The notes under the pieces are model-generated. The model had not been told where the DNA came from. It ran no database searches and saw only the letters and a list, made by a program, of their open reading frames with translations. DNA of 64,000 bases, from assembly GCA_039720395.1 (NCBI GenBank), contig CM077823.1, positions 13,831,385 through 13,895,384 of the forward strand. Direction: 5' to 3'. Made by a program: the position numbers and the translations under genes. The DNA is from Liquidambar formosana. Lineage: Eukaryota > Streptophyta > Magnoliopsida > Saxifragales > Altingiaceae. Every line of letters begins with the position of its first letter. Within the stretch, counting starts at the first letter, position 1. This document shows, piece after piece, positions 32,807 through 43,469 of the stretch.

Positions 32807-35800
32807 AAGCTACTATCAGGCAGGTCATGATCTTCTTCTGCAATGGCTCCATCTTCTAGGTACCAATTATGAAGCGGCATGGTTGCATGGTGAATTGACG
32901 AATCTTGGCAATCTTCTGCTGCTGACTCCCCCACAGTAAGAACCATATCTTGGAACATGGTGACCATAGCATTGGTATCCACATATTCTACCCAGTCTTC
33001 TTTCTTCTTTCCCACAGAATTGTACCAACTTGTCAAGCTCTGAGGATTCGGCCCATCTGTAAAGTACTTGTCACAAAAATCCTTATCTGCCAATGCTGGA
33101 TCAGAACTTGGGTAAAAAGTGCAATAGTGTGATGGCTCTTCCTCTTGTATACCTTCAAACCCTATGGTAAGGACTATGTCTTGGAACAAAGTGACTATGG
33201 TTTTAGAATCCATGTGCTCCACCCAATCTTCTTCTTTCTTCTCCCAATAACTGTCATTGATGACTTCATCATCCACCATTTCAACGGTGATTGGATACCA
33301 CTCGGTGAAGAAAATCTCAAATCCCAGGATTCTGATCTTGGTTGTTGGATTGAACATAGGCTCTGGGAACCCACAGTACAGGAAGTCATCCCCCTCCTTG
33401 ATGAAATAGCCATTCAGAGTCGGCCTGTATGGTGAAATCTTAAAGTCTGGCACCCTTCCTTCTGCTCTGGCTTTTCCCTTCTCCTTATTCCTCCTTGTCA
33501 TTTCGGCATAGTCATTCTTAGTGGGCTCATATCCTAACCCAAAAGTGTAGGAAACAACCCGGCTTTGAATAGAATGGGGAATTCCTTGTTGGCGACGCCC
33601 TAGGCCCATACCCGGGAAGAAATTCATTTTCCGCATTATCTTACCAACATGTAAATTACCATGGGGACAATAGTCAAGGGGGATCAGTTCTTCCTTTTCC
33701 AACTCCTTTTCAATGCATTGCACATACTCAAACCCCGACAAGGGTATCTCAACTGATTCTGGTTTTATTTCGCATATGGGTACACCCGCCATTTTCAAAT
33801 CATAGTCCCCTTGAAGTGTAACAATGGCTCCCTCATGTGGGAACTTTACCTTTTGATGCAATGATGATGGTACAGCCCCAGCAGGATGAATCCAAGGCCT
33901 TCCCAATAATAGATTAAAACATGACGGCACATCCAAGACTTGAAACTCCACTTTGAACTCCGTGGGTCCCATGATTAAAGGTAGAGTGATCACCCCAATT
34001 ACTTCTCTACGGGTATTATCATACGCCCTCACTGTCTGCCCAGATGGAGTGAAATCGATGGGCCCCAAGCCCAAAACAGTTGCAGTTCTCAAGGGACATA
34101 CATTCAATGCGGAACCATTATCAATCAAGACCGTAGGAACTCTCTTCCCCATGGTATCAACAGTTATATGCAAGGCTTGGGAGTGGCTTGGCCCACTCTT
34201 AGGTAAGTCCGCCTCTGTGAACACTATAGTGGAATTCTTCGGAGCAGGGTTTACTAGATTCACCAATCCCTCAGGGGACAAATCAACCGGAACCTGTACC
34301 TGATTTAACAACTTCAACACTGTCTGTCTGTGCTTGTGAAAGGCCATAAGCAAGCCCCATATGGTGATATTGGCATTGGTCTTCTTCAATTGTCGGAGTA
34401 CTTCATCCTCTTCTTCTTGCACATCAAGGCGCTTATCTAACTCACCTAGTGGATTATCAGATTCCAAGTGCGGAGGCTTGAAATGGCAGCACCCTCTTGT
34501 CATGTGGTCTACTTCTTCATCACTAGCCCATATGTCATCAATTTCATTTGTGTCACCTATCAGGTCATCCCATTCAATCATGTCAATGTCCTCCATCTGC
34601 ACCTCTTCGGGTATATCATCCTAGCCCGTAGGAATTATGGGCTCACTTGGCAATGGATCAGGATAAAGCACATAGTAATCAAACTTCCCCGAAGGTTCTC
34701 CCAATAACCCCACTTGAGGGTCTCCTGCTTCATACCTTTCTTTCAACTGCTGTTGGATGGACTTCTTTGGCAATTGTAGGGTCTTTTGATCAATGAGGTC
34801 TTGAACGACCTTTCTCAACATAGCACAGTCATCAGTGTCATGGTCGGGTATACTATGGTATTGGCAATATTGATGGGGTGTTTGGGGTCTTGGCTTTGGA
34901 AGGTGAGGTATGATAAGGCCTTGGTTGCAGCATTGGTGAAAGGCTTGGGTCAAGGACATGGGTAACGGGGTATATTGTCTTATGGGTAGGCAAGGTCGAG
35001 ATGGGTCGGCTTCAATGGCATTTATGGAGTTGGATGAATTATGAGAGGGAAGTGGATTTTGGGTAACATTTGGGCGATTTGGTGGAGTTGGTGGTGAGAT
35101 GATTTGTTTGTCAAGTAAGTCTTGAATCTCATGCCTAAGGCGATAGCAACGGTTGGTTGAGTGGCCTTTGGCTTGGTGAAATTTGCAGTATTCATTCTCA
35201 TTGTAGCTCTTGGGCAATGGGTTTGGTGGTGGTCTTGGGTCGAGAGGTTTCAACAGGCCTCGGCTTTTTAGCTTTTCAAGTACTTTCTCAAGTGGCATAT
35301 GCAGCTCGGTGAATTGGCGAGGTGGGTTGGTGTCATTTAGGGAGATAGGTTGAATGGGTTGGGCTATGGCATTGACCTCGGCATTGTTTTTCCCAGCAAA
35401 GTTCGGCCTGCGGCTCTTTTGGACTTCTTCTGTCTTGATTGACCCATCGGCAATGGCATCCTCAACTTGTGTACCTGCTCCTATAAGAGCCTTGAAATTA
35501 GGGAAGTAGTGAGCAAAGAGGTGCTTGTGATACACCGGCAATAGGTTCTTAATCACCAACTGAATCTGATCTTCCTCATTCGGTCTATCTGCCATTCTCG
35601 AGGCCTTTTGCCTCCACCTTGTAATGAAAGCGGAAAAAGTCTCATTAGCCCCTTGTTTTGTGGTCTCTAGGTCCCTTCTTGTGACATCCACCTCAGTGTT
35701 GTACTTGTAGTGCTCCGAAAACTCATTACATATGTCCTCCCAAGTCCGGGTTCTATTCTCATCCAAGGCTAGGAACCATTTTAAAGCAGAAGTGGCGAGG

Positions 35801-36387
35801 GTTTCATGGAACATTTGGGCCAAGAGTTCATCTGTTGCTCCTCGAGGATGCATAGCTCGTACATACATCTTCAAATGGGTCTTAGGGCAGCCTGTTCCAT
35901 CAAACTTTTCTAATTCGGGCATCTTGAATTGTAATGGAATACGAGCTTGAGGGAACAAAGATAGGGTACGTACATCCACCATGTCATCTGTCCTACGGAT
36001 TCCCTTTATAGTTCTCTCCAAGGCTTCTACCTTACTAGCCAACACAGAGTCTGTATCAGAGGTCTTCCCCTTACTTCCCCCTTCTAGGTTAAAAACTTCA
36101 GGTGATTCATTCCCTTTGGGCTGAGTGCTTCCCCCATCATTGGTCTTAGTGCCTTCTCCAGACTGGGTCCCATTTTCGGTGTTATCCCCCGGGGTACGGC
36201 CATTATTCTGTTCGGGTTCGGACATCTTATGTTGGATATCTTGGGCCATTTTCAATGCTCTCTCGGATACATCAGTGGTGTAATCAAGTTTGGTCATGAT
36301 AGCCTTCAAACAAGTCTCAACATCAAAACCCCCTTCACTAGTTGCTTCATCGGCCATGTCTGACTGGTTGGTAGAATCAATCTTCAC
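32803..36387 (-). pseudogene. Element 1 gag-protease
   Basis: One frame of about 1190 codons broken by a single stop at 34618-34621, where element 2 has tryptophan (PTDWDDIPEE). The likely start is MADEATSEGG (36357); an upstream in-frame ATG is at 36387. The gag core runs LEKFDGTGCPKTHLKMYV to NLLPVYHKHLFAHYF. Two knuckle-like repeats, CKFHQAKGHSTNRC and CQYHSIPDHDTDDC, have the spacing C-X2-H-X4-H-X4-C. The aspartic protease has VLIDNGSALNV (about 34150), then LLGRPWIH. A G-patch-like FFPGMGLGRRQQG (33620) precedes a tail of unknown role ending LPDSSL. Confidence 0.82.
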
Positions 36388-37085
36388 TAAGCGCCCTTGC
36401 TGGTCGCAGATCCAAGCCAGTACGTCTTCTCACTCCTCTAAGAAAGGGAACAATCAGTCTCTCATCCTAAGGGTATGTCCTAGGCTTCCATATTTGTCTC
36501 AATGACTTCACGCCATATATACTCAATTAGTCCCTTTTAATCCAATCACCTTTACAAGGGTCATGGGCGAAAGGTACGTATTAAGGATATAGGGTGCAAA
36601 GGTCCTCTATTAATTTTTCCATTAAGCACATCACAAACACGGTCATGATATCATTACAAACAATGTGGGTGCATAAGGGTGAAACCATAGTGTCCTACAA
36701 GTCTGTCTATATGGACTAATGATAAGGGTAGGCTGGGGTCCTTCACTTGCTTGAGCAATCTTTATACCTAACCACATGTGGCATCAGGAACGCCGTGTGG
36801 GTCCAGCAGTACGTGATTAACTCATTTAATATACCCAAGGGCAAGCCCAAGGGTACTTGGCAAGAGAGGTTGAGAGCTTTCGCCCCAACTCATGGAATCA
36901 GGAAAACCAAGGTTGAGGCTAGGCCCGTCAGTGGCAAGGGACATCGATCCTAACATGCAAGAGTTTGCGCACACAATGCAATAAATGAAAGCACACAATC
37001 AAGCGGATGCAATGTGATTGATTTTAATTAAACAAAAGAAATTAACTTAGCCCAATCAAATTGTATAGAGTCTAGCCCACAAATC
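36388..37085 (-). other. Element 1 5' leader
   Basis: Non-coding DNA between the primer site and gag. A stretch around 36760-36920 (containing GTACTGCTGGACCCAC on the minus strand) is conserved in the leaders of elements 3 and 4, so it may hold packaging or structural signals. Confidence 0.6.
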
Positions 37086-37104
37086 CCCAGTGGAGTCGCC
37101 AGTC
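37086..37104 (-). promoter_or_regulatory. Element 1 primer-binding site
   Basis: TGGCGACTCCACTGGGGA on the minus strand begins a few bases after the 5' LTR. The same word follows the LTRs of elements 3 and 4. Ogre elements are reported to use tRNA-Arg; I cannot confirm the tRNA here. Confidence 0.75.
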
Positions 37105-40100
37105 TGTGAACCCCGGAGATCGGGCCCACATTAGGGATTGGCGAGAAGATTCGGTTAGGTGGGGTTTTGAAAAAAAAAAAAGGAAAGGAGTCGCCACCTT
37201 ATTTTTTAAAGGAAACAAGGAAAACCCTAAAAAACAGTTTTGTTTTAGGAAAACAAAAGATTGACTCCATGTTTAAAAATGGTAAGGCAAAAAGTCTTTT
37301 GGAAACCATAGAATTCGGGGATTCGGAGGCTAAGTTACGATATGGGAAGGTTCTAGGCAAAGCCTATAGGCACCCATATCGCCCTAAACGGTCTCTTAAT
37401 TTAATTGGGCTAAATCAAAGTCTTAATCACACACAAATCAACAATTATCATCACAAGACAGCAGGCATATCATTCATTCATTCATCCATATAATCTAATA
37501 AATCAAAGAAAAACAGAAAAAAGAAAGGGGAGAGGAGAAAACCTAGGATACTTAGTATCCTAGGGCGGACTTGAACATCACGAAGAGCGCCTACGTACCA
37601 TGTATGGAAATACATGGATCAAAGTCCACGTAGTTCGAAAGGGAATAGGGTTATAACCTAATCAAGGCCTATGGTAAACCCTAAGTTTCCTTTCAAGTAA
37701 AACATGGTAAGTTTCCAAAAATAAATGATTCTCAAAAGGTCTTTAGTAAAATATGGAATTTTGATAAAAGATGGAAACTTTGATTTAAAAGGTATTTTTT
37801 ATTGAAAGGAAACTATAGAATCTACCATACCCCTCTATTAGGAAACAACCTTAGGGGGGGGAGAAAGGGAAAGTTTCAAAGGAAGGAAAGAAGGGTGAAT
37901 TGGGGCACCCTCACACCCTACTTACCTTAAGCAAAAGCAACCTGTCAAAGTAACCACCCTATTGCATAGGGTAATTACCTTATTTGTAAGATTTCATCTC
38001 ACAATAGCCAAAATAACCACCCCACATTGGTGGGGTAGTTGCACCTGCTGTACCTGTCAAAGCACCTGCAATTTCCATGCAAAACATACCAAAAATACCA
38101 ACCAAACAAGCTAGATTCCAAATCAAGCCATTATCATGCCCAAACATGGGCTAACACATGCTCAAAATATCATATCAAGGACAACTAACAGATCTGGACA
38201 GAATTGAAATAAGGTTTAAAATCAACCACAAGTCATGCAACAACATGAATCATAAGCTAACTAAAACCCTAATTCAACCCTACATGCAATGACATGCAAA
38301 AAACACTAAAATCCACTACTATGAATGCAGAAGAATATCATGGTTATCAAATATGCAGCACATATATATCAACTATGAAGAAAACACAAAGAAAAACCCT
38401 AAGCTATCATGCTATATGCTACTTTCCTAATACAAGGATGAATGAAACCCTAGAATCACCATTGTGCTCAAAATCACATAAAATAACTCTAAATCATGCA
38501 AAACTCATTGTGGACATCATTTTAATCATGCATATTAATCAATAGAAGCATCAACACATGATAAAAACACAAGCTTGCACATGAAATATAGCTATTCTAA
38601 GTAAAAACCTAATTTCAGCACAAGAGAAACCCTAGAATTGCAAACATGCATTAAATCACATGGAACAGCATCCTAGCATACTAAACAGCCCATAAACATT
38701 ATCCTAACCATGCATACTAACTAATAGAAGTAGCAAAACACAATAAAAACACAAGCTTCAATATGCAAAAAGTGTTATTTCATGCAGAAAACCATTTTCA
38801 GCACTAAGGAAACCCTAAAGTCCCAAACATGCAATAAATCACATGGAATATTATCCTAGCATACTAAACAGCCCACAAACATTATCCTAACCATGCATAC
38901 TAACTAATAGAAGCAAAGAATCATGATAAAGACATACACTTTAACATGAAATCATCCTAAAAAACCTAACTTTAAGAGAAGAGGTGGAAGGGGGAATACC
39001 TATGGTGAAGTATCCTTTTGCTGCTGTAGGGAATCCTCCTTCTCTTGTGTACTGCTGGGAATTCCTTCCTTCAGGCCTTCAAGCAATGCTCCAGCCCTCC
39101 TTCAAGCTCTCTCTCACACTCTCTCACTCAAAGTATAGGTTGAACTACCCTAAGGATGGCTGCCATAGCCTCCAAGTCTCACACATGCCTCACACTTCAG
39201 AATTTTCCTCCTAAATGCCCCCCTATTGCTGAAGTATAAGGGGGTATTTATAGGGATTGAGGGAAAACCCTCAATGGTTGGGATTAAAACCCTAGGGATT
39301 GATCCAAGGGCTCTTAGAGGTTCCCTTGGGGCTTAAGTAGGTCAAAAAGGGCTGAAATTAGGGTTAAATGGCGGCTAAAGGCGAGCAAATCCGAGGAAAT
39401 AGGGAAGGAGCCGCGTCAAGGCTCAAAAAAGGAAAGTGGCTCGGGTGACCACCTGGGGCTGGGCGGCTAGCAGCCTGGGCCCAGGCGGCTAGCCGCCCAG
39501 GCCTAGGTGGTCACCCGAGGCCCTGTCAGCTTATGCCCATATTTGACCCCTTCGGCTTCTAAATGTGTTTTAGGGCCCAATGAACTCCGATTTTGACGAA
39601 ACGAAAGCCAAAACGACCGTGTTTCGAAGGGGAATGTAATTTGAGTCACTTGAGGGAAAGAAACCCTAGCCATGGCTGCATGGTTGGGCCCTACAAAGGT
39701 GGTTAATCGCTATGCCTCACCATCGCTTAGCTTAGGTATGCACATAGGGTCGCACCGAATGCTTTCTAATTCGAAATTCAACCTCCCTAAAAACATTTGG
39801 GGATGAAATTAAGACCAATCAAGGTCAAATGAGTAGTCATAGAGTGAAAATCATGAACCAATTTGGGCTATCCCGAAGTAGGTCTCTTAGCCAACCTGAG
39901 CCTTGCTGAGCCATTCTAATCCCGAACCTTCAATTCATTGAATTGATCCCACAAATACCTCAAATACAACCATATGAACTCCAATTGGCAACTTGGAGAT
40001 CATTTCAAGGTCAAATGGAAAGTTTGTGGTAAAAAAGACAATTATGCCCCTCAAGTCACAAAAGTTCTTATTAACCCTCAAGATCAACTCCAAATTGAAC

Positions 40101-40225
40101 CAAAATTCACACACACCATCCTTAGGACTCTAAAAACTCAATGCAAAAGACTAGACTCAAAAAGGAAACAAAAAGACACATGCAATGACAAACCCTAGCT
40201 AAGGTGGCAAAAATGGGGTGTGACA
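37105..40225 (-). repeat. Element 1 right (5') LTR
   Basis: A 3121-bp LTR beginning TGTCACACCCC and ending GGTTCACA on the minus strand. A GC-rich palindrome lies at 39440-39520 and a CTATAAATACCCCC TATA region at about 39238-39252. It belongs to a different LTR subtype from 21707, 43470 and 60783, whose TATA region is CTATATAAAGGA. Confidence 0.85.
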
Positions 40226-41158
40226 GTAATCATAAATCCTAATAGCTTGCCTGCAGTGACACCAAAGGCGCATTTCTGTGGATTCAACCGCAAGTTGTAC
40301 TTCTTTGCTCGCTCCAGGAACCTTTCTAGTGCCATGAAGTGTCCTTCTCGGTCCACGGACTTCACGATCATGTCGTCCACATACACTTCCACCTCCTTAT
40401 GGATCATGTCATGCAGCAATGTTGTAGCAGCTCTCTGATAGGTAGCCCCGGCATTTCTTAAACCGAATGGCATCACTTTGTAGCAATACGTTCCCCATTG
40501 TGTGATAAAGGCTGTTTTCTCCATATCTTACGGCGCCATCTTTATCTGATTGTATCCAGAAAACCCATCCATAAAAGAGAGAAGTGCATGTCCTACAGTA
40601 CTGTCTACCAACACATCAATGTGGGGCAAAGGAAAATCATCCTTAGGGCTTGCTGCATTAAGATCTCGAAAATCCACACACATCCTTACTTTTTCATCCT
40701 TTTTGGGCACGGGCACTATATTGGATAACCATTCCGGATACTCCACAACCTGTAGGAATCTTGCGTCCAGTTGCTTGGTTACTTCTTCCTTTACCTTCAA
40801 TGCCCATTCAGGTTTTATCCTTCTCAATTTTTACTTTACCGGCTTTTTAAGGGGAATGGTGGGGATAAAATGCTGCACAATGTCTGGATCTATGCCGGGC
40901 ATGTCTTCATAAAACCATGCAAAGGCTGTTATGTTGGCCTTTAAGAGGGCTATTAGCTTTTCTTTTTCAAGTGGTGAGAGGGTTATCCCAATTTTAATTA
41001 TCTTTGGCAATTCATTTGTCCCTAAATTGATTGATTCCAATTCATCCATGTTAGGTTCGGTGACACCCCTTTTCCTTCGCTCAACGAGCTCCGGGGGGAC
41101 GTCATTCCTAGGATCTATATCCATGCCATAAATATCCATAGAAGAGAGAAAGGAAACA
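40226..41158 (-). pseudogene. Element 2 pol start and reverse-transcriptase core
   Basis: Downstream of the intron it reads SVSFLSSMDIYGMDIDPRND and continues to PLKKPVK. A stop at 40828-40830 replaces a glutamine codon. It then shows VPVPKKDEKVRMCVDFRDLN, SFMDGFSGYNQIKMAP, MPFGLRNAGATYQRA and the catalytic YVDDMIVKS (about 40370), ending at KLLGFMIT where element 1 enters. This is the segment that element 1 has lost. Confidence 0.85.
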
Positions 41159-41344
41159 CTGCAAGCAAACAATGTATAAAAGAAACACACTTCATTAAAG
41201 GAACTAACAAAAAGACACAAACTTGAAGACAAAAAAGGAAACAAAATTTGGTGCCACAACTATGAAACGACTCCTAACTCCACAAAGTGGGATAGGCGGA
41301 CACACTTTATTAAAAGCAGGAAAGACTCTAACTAAGGAACCTAC
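41159..41344 (-). other. Element 2 gag-pro/pol intron
   Basis: The donor AGCTT/GTAGGT and acceptor TTGCAG/TG are both intact. The 186-bp intron carries AATAAA-like and GTGTGT words, as in element 3. Confidence 0.6.
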
Positions 41345-42252
41345 AAGCTACTATCAGGCAAGTTATGATCTTCTTCTTTAAGGATCTCTGCAATGGCTCC
41401 ATCTTCTAGGTACCAATTACGAAGTGGCATGGTTGCATGGTGAATTGACGAATCTTGGCAATCTTCTGTTGCTGACTCCCCTAAAGTAAAAACCATATCT
41501 TGGAACAGGGTGACCATAGCCTTGGTATCCACATGCTCTACCCAGTCTTCTTTCTTCTTTCCCATAGAATTGTACCAACTCGTCAAGCTTTGAGGATTCG
41601 GCCCTTCTGTAAAGTATTTATCACAAAAATCTCTATCTACCAAAGCTGGATTGGAACTTGGGTAAAAAGTGCAATAGTGTGATGGCTCTTCCTTTTCGAA
41701 CTCTTGTACGCCTTCAAACCCCATATTAAGGACCATGTCTTGAAACAAAGTGACCATGGTTTCAGAATCCATATGCTCTACCCAATCTTTTTCCTTTTCT
41801 AACTCCTTTTCAATGCACTGCACATACTCAAACCCCGACAAAGGTATCTCAACTGATTCTGGTTTTATTTCACATACGGGTACTCCCGCCATTTTCAAAT
41901 CATAGTCCCCTTGAAGTGTGACAATGGCTCCCTCATGTGGGAACTTCACCTTTTGATGCAATGATGAGGGGACAGCCCCAGCAGGATGAATCCAAGGCCT
42001 TTGCAATAACAAATTAAAACAAGACGGCATGTCCAAAACCTGAAACTCCACTCTGAACTCCGTGGGTCCCATGATTAGAGGTAAAGTGATTACCCCAATT
42101 ACTTCTCTATGAATGTTATCATACGCCCTCACTGTCTGCCCAGATGGAATGAAATCAATGGGCCCCAAGCCCAAAACAGTTGTAGTTCTCAAGGGACATA
42201 CATTCAGTGCAGAACCATTATCAATTAAGACCATGGGAACCCTCTTCCCCAT
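41341..42252 (-). pseudogene. Element 2 protease and linker
   Basis: An open stretch with the aspartic protease site VLIDNGSALNVCPL, then FQVLDMPSCFNLLL. It is shortened relative to element 1: FEYVQCIEKELEKE joins directly to KDWVEHMDSE, so the G-patch-like GMGLGRRQQG and following region (about 470 bp) are deleted. A one-base deletion near 42255 separates it from gag. Confidence 0.8.
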
Positions 42253-43469
42253 GGTGTAACAGTTATGTGCAAAGCTTGGGAGTGGCTTGGCCCACTTTTA
42301 GGTAAGTCAGCCTCTGTGAACACTATAGTGGAATTCTTCGGAACTGGGTTTACTAGATTCACCAATCCCTCAGGAGACAAATTAACCGGAACCTGTATCT
42401 GATTTAACAACTTCAGCACTATCTTTCTGTGTTTGTGAGAGGCCATAAGCAAGCCCCATATGGTGATATTGGCATTGGTCTTCTTCAATTGTCTGAGTAC
42501 TTCATCCTCTTCTTCTTGCACATCAAGGCGCTTATCTAACTCACCCAGTGGATTATCAGATTCCAAGTGCGGAGGCTTGAAATGGCGGTCCCCTCTTGTC
42601 ATGTGGTCTACTTCTTCATCACTAGCCCATATGTCATCAATCTCATTTGTGTCACCCATTAGGTCATCCCATTCAATCATGTCAATGTCCTCCATCTGTA
42701 CCTCCTCTGGTATGTCATCCCAATCAGTAGGAATTATGGGCTCACTTGGCAATGGATCAGGATAAAGCACATAGTAATCAAATTTTCCCGAAGGTTCTCC
42801 TAACAAACCCACTTGAGGGTCTCCTACTTTATACCTTTCTTTCAACTGTTGTTGGATAGAGTTCTTTGGCAATTGCAGGGTCTTTTGATCAATGAGGTCT
42901 TGGATGACCTTTTTCAACATAGCACAGTCCTCAGTGTCATGGCCGGGTAAACCATGGTATTGGCAATATCGATGGAGTGTTTGGGGTCTTGGCTTTGGAG
43001 GGTGAGGTATGATAAGGCCTTTATTACAGCATTGGTAAAAGGCTTGGGTCAAGGACATGGGTAATGGGATGTATTGTCTTATGGGTAGGCAAGGTCGAGA
43101 TGAGTCGGCTTCAATGGCATTTATGGAGTTGGGTGAATTATGAGAGGGAAGTGGATTTTGGGTGACATTTGGGCGATTTGGTGGAGTTGGCCGTGAGATG
43201 ATTTGCCTGTCAAGTAAGTTTTGGATCTCATGCCTAAGGCGATAGCAACGGTTGGTTGAGTGGCTTTTAGCTTGGTGGAATTTGCAGTATTCATTCTCAT
43301 TGTAGTTCTTGGGCGATGGGTTTGGTGGTGGTCTTGGGTCGAGAGGTTTCAATAGGCCTCAGCTCTTTAGCTTTTCAAGTACTTTCTCAAGTGGCATGTG
43401 CAGCTCAGTGAACTGGCGAGGTGGGTTAGTGTTATTTAGGGAGATAGGTTGAGTGGGTTGAGTTATGGC
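42225..43469 (-). pseudogene. Element 2 gag, C-terminal two thirds
   Basis: It begins inside the post-core region (FTELHMPLEKVLEKLKS, stop near 43360) and carries both knuckle-like repeats (CKFHQAKSHSTNRC and CQYHGLPGHDTEDC). The acidic WDDIPEEVQMEDIDMIEWDD region follows, then the stretch leading to the protease. It is truncated on the N-terminal side by the LTR of element 3. Confidence 0.8.

Larger units (their letters stand above)
23339..40225 (-). mobile_element. Element 1: Tat/Ogre-like Ty3/gypsy retrotransposon
   Basis: The 3' LTR is 23339-26479, the polypurine tract about 26480-26491, the internal region 26480-37104 and the 5' LTR 37105-40225. Sense gag-protease and pol read on the minus strand. 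An antisense accessory ORF lies between pol and the tandem-repeat 3' region. LTRs over 3 kb, the TGGCGACTCC-type primer site, a second archaeal-type RNase H, an intron before pol and an antisense ORF place it in the Tat lineage near Ogre (family knowledge). It is defective through stops and a deletion of the polymerase core. The left flank (CTAGG) and right flank (GTAAT) do not match. Confidence 0.85.
40226..43469 (-). mobile_element. Element 2: internal fragment of a Tat/Ogre-like element
   Basis: It holds gag (from its middle), protease, the intron and the reverse-transcriptase core on the minus strand. It is cut on the left at FMIT in the polymerase by element 1 and on the right within gag by element 3. 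No LTR of its own is in the window. Confidence 0.85.
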
